A stretch of 53,602 bases of DNA from Phascolarctobacterium sp. GTDB lineage: Bacteria > Bacillota > Negativicutes > Acidaminococcales > Acidaminococcaceae. Of this stretch, positions 49,300 to 53,602 are shown piece after piece. Where the stretch lies: NCBI GenBank assembly GCA_017467905.1, contig JAFUKD010000025.1, positions 1 to 53,602 of the forward strand, written 5' to 3'. The notes below the pieces were generated by a model. It did no database searches and was not told the origin of the DNA. It saw only the letters and a list, made by a program, of their open reading frames with translations. Within the stretch, counting starts at the first letter, position 1, and every line of letters starts with the position of its first letter. The position numbers and the translations under genes were made by a program.

Positions 49300-49671
49300 T
49301 TATTTAGCTTTATGTTTTTCAAAAAAAGCATTATATTCTTCAATAATTTTGTTAGCATTCTGTATTGCCATATTTCTTTGTTCAACAATCAAATTCAAAT
49401 CATCTGTTGCTGCATCAATATATTTTTGTGCAGCATCCATATAAGCATTTACAGCGGCAACATATTCAGTAATCTCTTTAGTATTCTTAATAGAAGAAGG
49501 CACAGGCGGAACCTTAGGCAATACTTGTTCTTGCAAAGGATAAGCCGCTGTCATATTAGTAGTTTTAGGTGCAACTTCTTTACTTTCTTTAACCTCTGCA
49601 TGTGCACCAAAGGCTAAACCTAAAATCAATACTGTAGCTAAAATCATTTGGCTAATTTTTTGTTGATACAT
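49300..49671 (-). CDS. Small exported helical protein of unknown function
   Basis: A 123-residue protein with a signal peptide (ILATVLILGLAFGAHA, cut near residue 25), a Pro-rich linker (LPKVPPVPSS) and a long helical region of about 65 residues. No cysteines. Not recognised. Its start lies 28 bp inside the end of the XRE regulator gene, so translation is coupled and the two are expressed together. Confidence 0.7.
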   Translation of the reverse strand: MYQQKISQMILATVLILGLAFGAHAEVKESKEVAPKTTNMTAAYPLQEQVLPKVPPVPSSIKNTKEITEYVAAVNAYMDAAQKYIDAATDDLNLIVEQRNMAIQNANKIIEEYNAFFEKHKAK

Positions 49672-49910
49672 ATAGTTTTCACCCTCACATCTGTTGATTT
49701 TATTAACTCAATCACAGATATATTCAAGCTTTCTGCAATCTTTAGATAAATAGAAAGAGGTACATTCTCAACATCTAATCCTCTTTCTATTTTAGACAAT
49801 TTAGCTATTCCAATATTTACCCTTTTTGCCAGAATAACTTGTGTTATCCCTCTAAGCTTTCTATGAAAGACAATATTCATTCCAATGTCTTTAAATATTG
49901 CTTCGTTCAT
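49644..49910 (-). CDS. XRE-family HTH regulator
   Basis: An 88-residue protein with one HTH domain (about 9-68): GMNIVFHRKLRGITQVILAKRV for helices 1-2 and GIAKLSKIERGL for the recognition helix, then LSIYLKIAESLNISVIELI. GAGGGG precedes the ATG, and a TATAAT lies on the minus strand near 49932-49937. It stands between the autotransporter and the small exported protein; it probably regulates itself and perhaps one of these. Confidence 0.85.
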   Translation of the reverse strand: MNEAIFKDIGMNIVFHRKLRGITQVILAKRVNIGIAKLSKIERGLDVENVPLSIYLKIAESLNISVIELIKSTDVRVKTICINKKLAK

Positions 49911-49949
49911 AATAATCCCCTCATAAACCCAATATTATAGAAAAGGAAG

Positions 49950-50040
49950 GGAGTGTTCAAGGTAAGCATAATGTATCCATACTGAAGCACTCCCCTCCAG
50001 TCTATCTTTAATTATTAAGTTTCATATTATTTTATGAAAC
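49950..50040 (-). terminator. Two inverted repeats after the autotransporter gene
   Basis: GTTTCATA / TATGAAAC (50019-50040) lies about 35 bp past the stop. A second, GGGAGTG / CACTCCC with a 32-nt loop, lies at about 49950-49995. The first is the more likely transcription end; neither has a strong T-run. Confidence 0.5.
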
Positions 50041-50073
50041 AAAACCAGTTTAGATACTCAAACAAGACTTCTA

Positions 50074-53000
50074 TTAGAAACTCCAACGTAAACCAGCATC
50101 AACACGCCATTTTTGTTCAACGTCGCCACCAAAGCTTCGTTCAAAGGAAGCATAAACCATGCTGTTATCACTAAGTTTAGCAGTGCCACCCAATTGGAGT
50201 TCGTACCAGGTATCGCCCATATCCATGGAAGTACCAGAAGGATACATGGCATTACCAGAGCCATCAACAGTCCAGTATTTAGTGTCATAGTCACCGCAGA
50301 ATTCTTTAGCAACTGCAAATTTTGCATAGTAGCTTGCATTATCAAGTTTTTGACCTACGCGCAAACCAACACGACCGATTAAGCTATCGAAGTCATCTTG
50401 TTGAACTCTAAGCTTGTAATCATCAAGGTAATTAGTCTTAGCATCATATTCCTCGCCTTCAACTCTACCCAAGGTAAGTTCAACGCTAGGATCAATATAG
50501 AAGCCTTTACCTTTTTCAATGCGTTTACCATATTCAGCACTAATGGAGGTTGCCCATGCTTCGTAATCAGCTTCAAGGTTTACACCACTAGTATTAGTAA
50601 CTTCAAACTCATTATCCAGTTTGCTGCGTTTCAAAATCAAATCAACATATTGGCCATCATTATTTTTCCAAGTGCCGTACAAGCCAAGACTCATTACGGA
50701 AGTTTCACCATCACCACGAGTGTAGCTGCTGTCACCAGTGCTATAACTCATTGCGCCGCCAACACTCCAGCCACGACCAACTTTGCGGTCATAACCAACT
50801 TGGTAAGCATTGTAACTGGTGCTGAAGTTTGCTTTTTGAGCATCCATTTCGTATTTACCGCCATAGTATTTAGCCCATACGCCATGTTCACCTTCAGCCA
50901 TACGCAAATCACCCATACGTTTCATAAGGTCATTGCTTTCAGCACGCCACATCATTGCAGTAGAAGCCATTGCAGATTTCGCACCACTCATCAGCGCAGT
51001 TTCGCTATCACCATAAATAATGTTATTGTCAATATTAACGTTATCTTTATCAATGTAACCTTGTGCATAACCAGTTTCTTTATCAACTTTTGTATTAAAG
51101 TCAATTTCAGCCATACTAAATTTAACTTCAGGATTAGTCAAACCTTCGTTGATAGCTACATAACCTTTAAGAGTTTCAAGAGCATTTTCTTTAACATTAA
51201 TTTGTTCAGCCAATGCAGCAAATACTTCTGCTTCACCAAGATCAATTTCGTCATAACTCAAGAATTCTCTTGCAGTAGTCAGTACAACTTCAGAATCAGC
51301 TGCAGCCTTTTCAATAGTTACCTTACCACCAACAACTTCTACATTGTCATCAACTCCAGCCAAGGCATAGTCGAAAATAACACTGCCTTTGTAGTTATTA
51401 ACTACAATATCGCCATAGCCTTTAGTATCGCCATCATCAATTTTTTCAAACATACGGATGACGCCAACAGTACCTTTGTTAATGCTTTCCGCACCATTCA
51501 ATTCATCAATGAGGGTAATATTTTCATTAGTATTAGTCCAAATAGAACCTTTGGAAATATTAAGGCTAAATTCGCCTGCTTCAGCTACATAAGCAGCACC
51601 AGTCCAGTTGCCACCAGCCAAAGTTACATTCGCCTTGCCTTCAGCACCACGAACACTGCCATCTTCAAGAAGTCCACCAATAATATTGCCGTTCCAGTTA
51701 TTGCCTTTGGTTGCAGTAAGGTTCAGCTTGCATCCAGCACCGACAGTATAATCGCCGGTATATTCACCATAAACATCATGATTAATGGTAGTAAACTGCG
51801 GTTCATCAGCTTCAACATCATCAACAGTCATGGTTCGCATAGCAAACATCATAGGTTGAGCTTCTGTATTCATCAAAACAATGTCACCAGTAATATTGCC
51901 TTTAATGTTAACTACCGCTTTGTCCGTAACTTTAATTGCAACTTTACCTTCGCCAACTTTAATGTCACTATCAGCAATATTTACAACGGTTCCCTCACCG
52001 CTAACTTTAATAGCTTCTTCAACATTCTTATCAGTTACATCAATATTAACTTTACCATTGATAGTAACTTCAGAACCGCCTTCAGCTTTAATTACAGTAG
52101 CATTGCCATTCGCAGCATCAGCGGTCATATTAATTACGCCGCCGTCTTTGGTATTGAGTATAATCTTACCACCTTCAGTTGCCTTCAAAGCAACAGCTTC
52201 ACCAGCACCAGTTGCTTGTGCACTAATGGTGGAACCACCAATATTATCAATTACTACTTCTTTAGCTTTAGTACTGCCTTCTTCAGCATCAGCAGGACCA
52301 TCAGCAACGATACCCATAGCATCGCCATTTTTAGTGGATGCAACAATGATGTTTAATACTTTACCATTAGCATTAACTTTAGTTACATCACTTTCTTCAT
52401 TGGTAGTAACACCAACAGAAGTAGAACCAACGGTAGATACTACGATATTAGTTTCATCTGCAGTGAAGTTGTAAGTACCGTCTTCATCAACGATATCTTT
52501 ATACGGATTATCTTCGCCACCTTCAGTTACATTGCCAGTAAGGCCTTGATTGAAGGATTCAATAATTTCAGGAACAACAGGAGCTGCAATTTCAGGATTC
52601 AAAGTACCTTCAGCAAAGTTACCTTGACCGGTAGTTTCGCTAAATTGAATATCACCAGCATACTTAGTTACGGAAGCAGTGGTCAAACCTTCTGCAATTT
52701 CTACATAACCATTCAGGTTTCTTTCGCCTTCGATAACACTACCATCTTCAGCAGTTTCATTAATATAACCAGTATAGAAGAGTTTACCAGCTAAGCTATC
52801 AAGAACATCTTCAACTCTTGCTGCACTGGTAAAATCAATACCTTCTGCATCAGTTACCAAAGTAATTTTGGAACCTTCTTCAGCAGATTGGATAGTAAAG
52901 TTGCCACCGTAAATTACGGAAGGCATTACAGCATCATGTTTATAGAACAATTTGGTTTCGCCACTGTATTTACCAACAGTTACATTAACCGCATTGTCAT

Positions 53001-53602
53001 CACTCATATAAATGGAGCCAACAGCTTCGTCACCGATAGCACCAGTAAATTCACGTACTTTGGATTCAGTAAGGCTAGAGGTACCTGCAGTAGTCGGAGT
53101 CCACATTGCATCGTTCTTCAGGGTCATAATCAGGTTATCATTGTTTTCTGCATAGCCATACCAGCTTGCACCAGTATCCATATACAGATTGGTCGCATAG
53201 CGAGTATAACCTTGCCATTCTGCTCCATTACCCATCCACAGGTTGAGACAGCCATAATCACCAGGTGTTACGCCCCATCCGGAACCTGCACTGTAATCAC
53301 CATACCAGTAGGAATCTTCAGTATTCAAGCCTACATTAATAGTACCTTTGCTACCCATACCACCAACGGTGGAGAAGTCGCCAACTATTTGGGTTACATT
53401 GTTGCCTGCTCCCGTAGCTGCGGAATTATATGTGTCTTCTGCTTTAGTTACGTTCACATTGACAATGCCGTAATCGCTAGATGCAAATTCGCCATATGCA
53501 CGGATTGCGAGTTGGTTGCTGCCGCCAAAGTTTGTTTCGCCAGTACCATCATTCTTCATGATGATTTTGCCACCACCAACTTCAATAGTGGATGCTACGG
53601 CA
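50074..53602 (-). CDS. Type Va autotransporter, partial at its N-terminus
   Basis: At least 1175 residues; the frame stays open to the window edge, so the signal peptide and first passenger part are missing. The passenger is Gly/Asn/Asp/Thr-rich beta-helix, cysteine-poor, with two related modules of about 245 residues (52595-53330 and 51035-51790) on either side of a central beta-helix segment (VINMTADAANGNATVIK region). A helical linker (AMASTAMMWRAESNDLMKRMGDLRM) leads to the C-terminal autotransporter barrel of about 275 residues (from GVWAKYYGG to WRVDAGLRWSF). It is surface-exposed; adhesion is plausible but unproven. Confidence 0.9.
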   Translation of the reverse strand, partial: AVASTIEVGGGKIIMKNDGTGETNFGGSNQLAIRAYGEFASSDYGIVNVNVTKAEDTYNSAATGAGNNVTQIVGDFSTVGGMGSKGTINVGLNTEDSYWYGDYSAGSGWGVTPGDYGCLNLWMGNGAEWQGYTRYATNLYMDTGASWYGYAENNDNLIMTLKNDAMWTPTTAGTSSLTESKVREFTGAIGDEAVGSIYMSDDNAVNVTVGKYSGETKLFYKHDAVMPSVIYGGNFTIQSAEEGSKITLVTDAEGIDFTSAARVEDVLDSLAGKLFYTGYINETAEDGSVIEGERNLNGYVEIAEGLTTASVTKYAGDIQFSETTGQGNFAEGTLNPEIAAPVVPEIIESFNQGLTGNVTEGGEDNPYKDIVDEDGTYNFTADETNIVVSTVGSTSVGVTTNEESDVTKVNANGKVLNIIVASTKNGDAMGIVADGPADAEEGSTKAKEVVIDNIGGSTISAQATGAGEAVALKATEGGKIILNTKDGGVINMTADAANGNATVIKAEGGSEVTINGKVNIDVTDKNVEEAIKVSGEGTVVNIADSDIKVGEGKVAIKVTDKAVVNIKGNITGDIVLMNTEAQPMMFAMRTMTVDDVEADEPQFTTINHDVYGEYTGDYTVGAGCKLNLTATKGNNWNGNIIGGLLEDGSVRGAEGKANVTLAGGNWTGAAYVAEAGEFSLNISKGSIWTNTNENITLIDELNGAESINKGTVGVIRMFEKIDDGDTKGYGDIVVNNYKGSVIFDYALAGVDDNVEVVGGKVTIEKAAADSEVVLTTAREFLSYDEIDLGEAEVFAALAEQINVKENALETLKGYVAINEGLTNPEVKFSMAEIDFNTKVDKETGYAQGYIDKDNVNIDNNIIYGDSETALMSGAKSAMASTAMMWRAESNDLMKRMGDLRMAEGEHGVWAKYYGGKYEMDAQKANFSTSYNAYQVGYDRKVGRGWSVGGAMSYSTGDSSYTRGDGETSVMSLGLYGTWKNNDGQYVDLILKRSKLDNEFEVTNTSGVNLEADYEAWATSISAEYGKRIEKGKGFYIDPSVELTLGRVEGEEYDAKTNYLDDYKLRVQQDDFDSLIGRVGLRVGQKLDNASYYAKFAVAKEFCGDYDTKYWTVDGSGNAMYPSGTSMDMGDTWYELQLGGTAKLSDNSMVYASFERSFGGDVEQKWRVDAGLRWSF
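51035..53330 (-). repeat. Duplicated passenger modules in the autotransporter
   Basis: Module A (about 52595-53330) and module B (about 51035-51790) align by eye: GDYSAGSG against GDYTVGAG, GASWYGYAENNDNLI against GSIWTNTNENITLI, GGNFTIQSAEEGSKITLVT against GGKVTIEKAAADSEVVLTT, and LNGYVEIAEGLT against LKGYVAINEGLT. Identity is low to moderate, so the duplication is old. Confidence 0.7.

Noticed and set aside
50398-52356. Open frame of 652 codons on the plus strand opposite the autotransporter
   Set aside because: Antisense shadow of repetitive passenger codons; Phe/Ile/Asn-rich translation and no start signal.
1-53602. CRISPR arrays, insertion sequences or prophage genes
   Set aside because: No regularly spaced repeats and no transposase, integrase or phage structural genes were seen on either strand.

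Overview
The window reads as a chromosomal segment of a diderm Firmicute of the class Negativicutes, most like the Acidaminococcaceae (a Phascolarctobacterium-type gut anaerobe). The assignment is inferred from gene content: OmpM porins with an N-terminal SLH domain that tethers the outer membrane, three TonB-dependent receptors and a type V autotransporter stand beside Firmicutes-style T-box, cobalamin-riboswitch, SufCB and secG-est-rnr-smpB-ssrA arrangements. Most genes lie on the minus strand. Four perfect parS-type palindromes (near 8.2, 27.2, 36.8 and 44.2 kb) suggest the origin-proximal part of the chromosome.

Layout. 0-2.3 kb: two tandem ompM genes (the first cut by the window edge) and tRNA-Arg. 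2.4-5.7 kb: lgt, then divergent sufC-sufB, tRNA-Gln and tRNA-Glu. 5.7-8.2 kb: a LysR regulator divergent from a DASS/SLC13 carboxylate transporter. 8.2-10.8 kb: metY-metA behind a T-box with a probable Met specifier. 11.1-13.4 kb: pgi and a HepT/MntA toxin-antitoxin pair. 13.4-20.0 kb: secG, hppA, est-rnr-smpB and tmRNA. 20.2-24.5 kb: TonB receptor 1, then cbiZ with a TIM-barrel gene (corrinoid salvage). 24.7-27.1 kb: a Zn/Cd P-type ATPase with a His-rich N-terminus and ArsR/SmtB-type operators. 27.2-32.7 kb: a five-gene peptide/nickel-type ABC importer behind a cobalamin riboswitch. 32.8-35.2 kb: a MATE exporter and an AstE/aspartoacylase-like hydrolase. 35.3-39.8 kb: ompM copy 3, TonB receptor 3 and an amino-acid-type binding lipoprotein. 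39.9-44.1 kb: TonB receptor 2 followed by a membrane Fe-S protein, a Cys-rich small protein and an exported protein. 44.2-47.7 kb: the nadD-yqeK-lcp-rsfS-cvfB housekeeping operon. 47.8-53.6 kb: a DUF4143 ATPase, an XRE regulator with a small exported protein, and a large autotransporter that runs off the window.

Two themes recur. Metal, corrinoid and outer-membrane uptake: three receptors, cbiZ, a B12-controlled importer, a Zn/Cd exporter and a membrane Fe-S module. Unusual control of surface genes: G7 homopolymers in two receptor signal peptides (one of them out of frame) and in one ompM promoter spacer; a leader hairpin shared by receptors 1 and 2 with compensatory base changes in both of its stems; and a 10-nt leader motif, CACUCUCACA, at similar distances from inferred transcription starts of envelope and uptake genes. 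All functional statements come from reading translated sequence and known family motifs; no database search was run.
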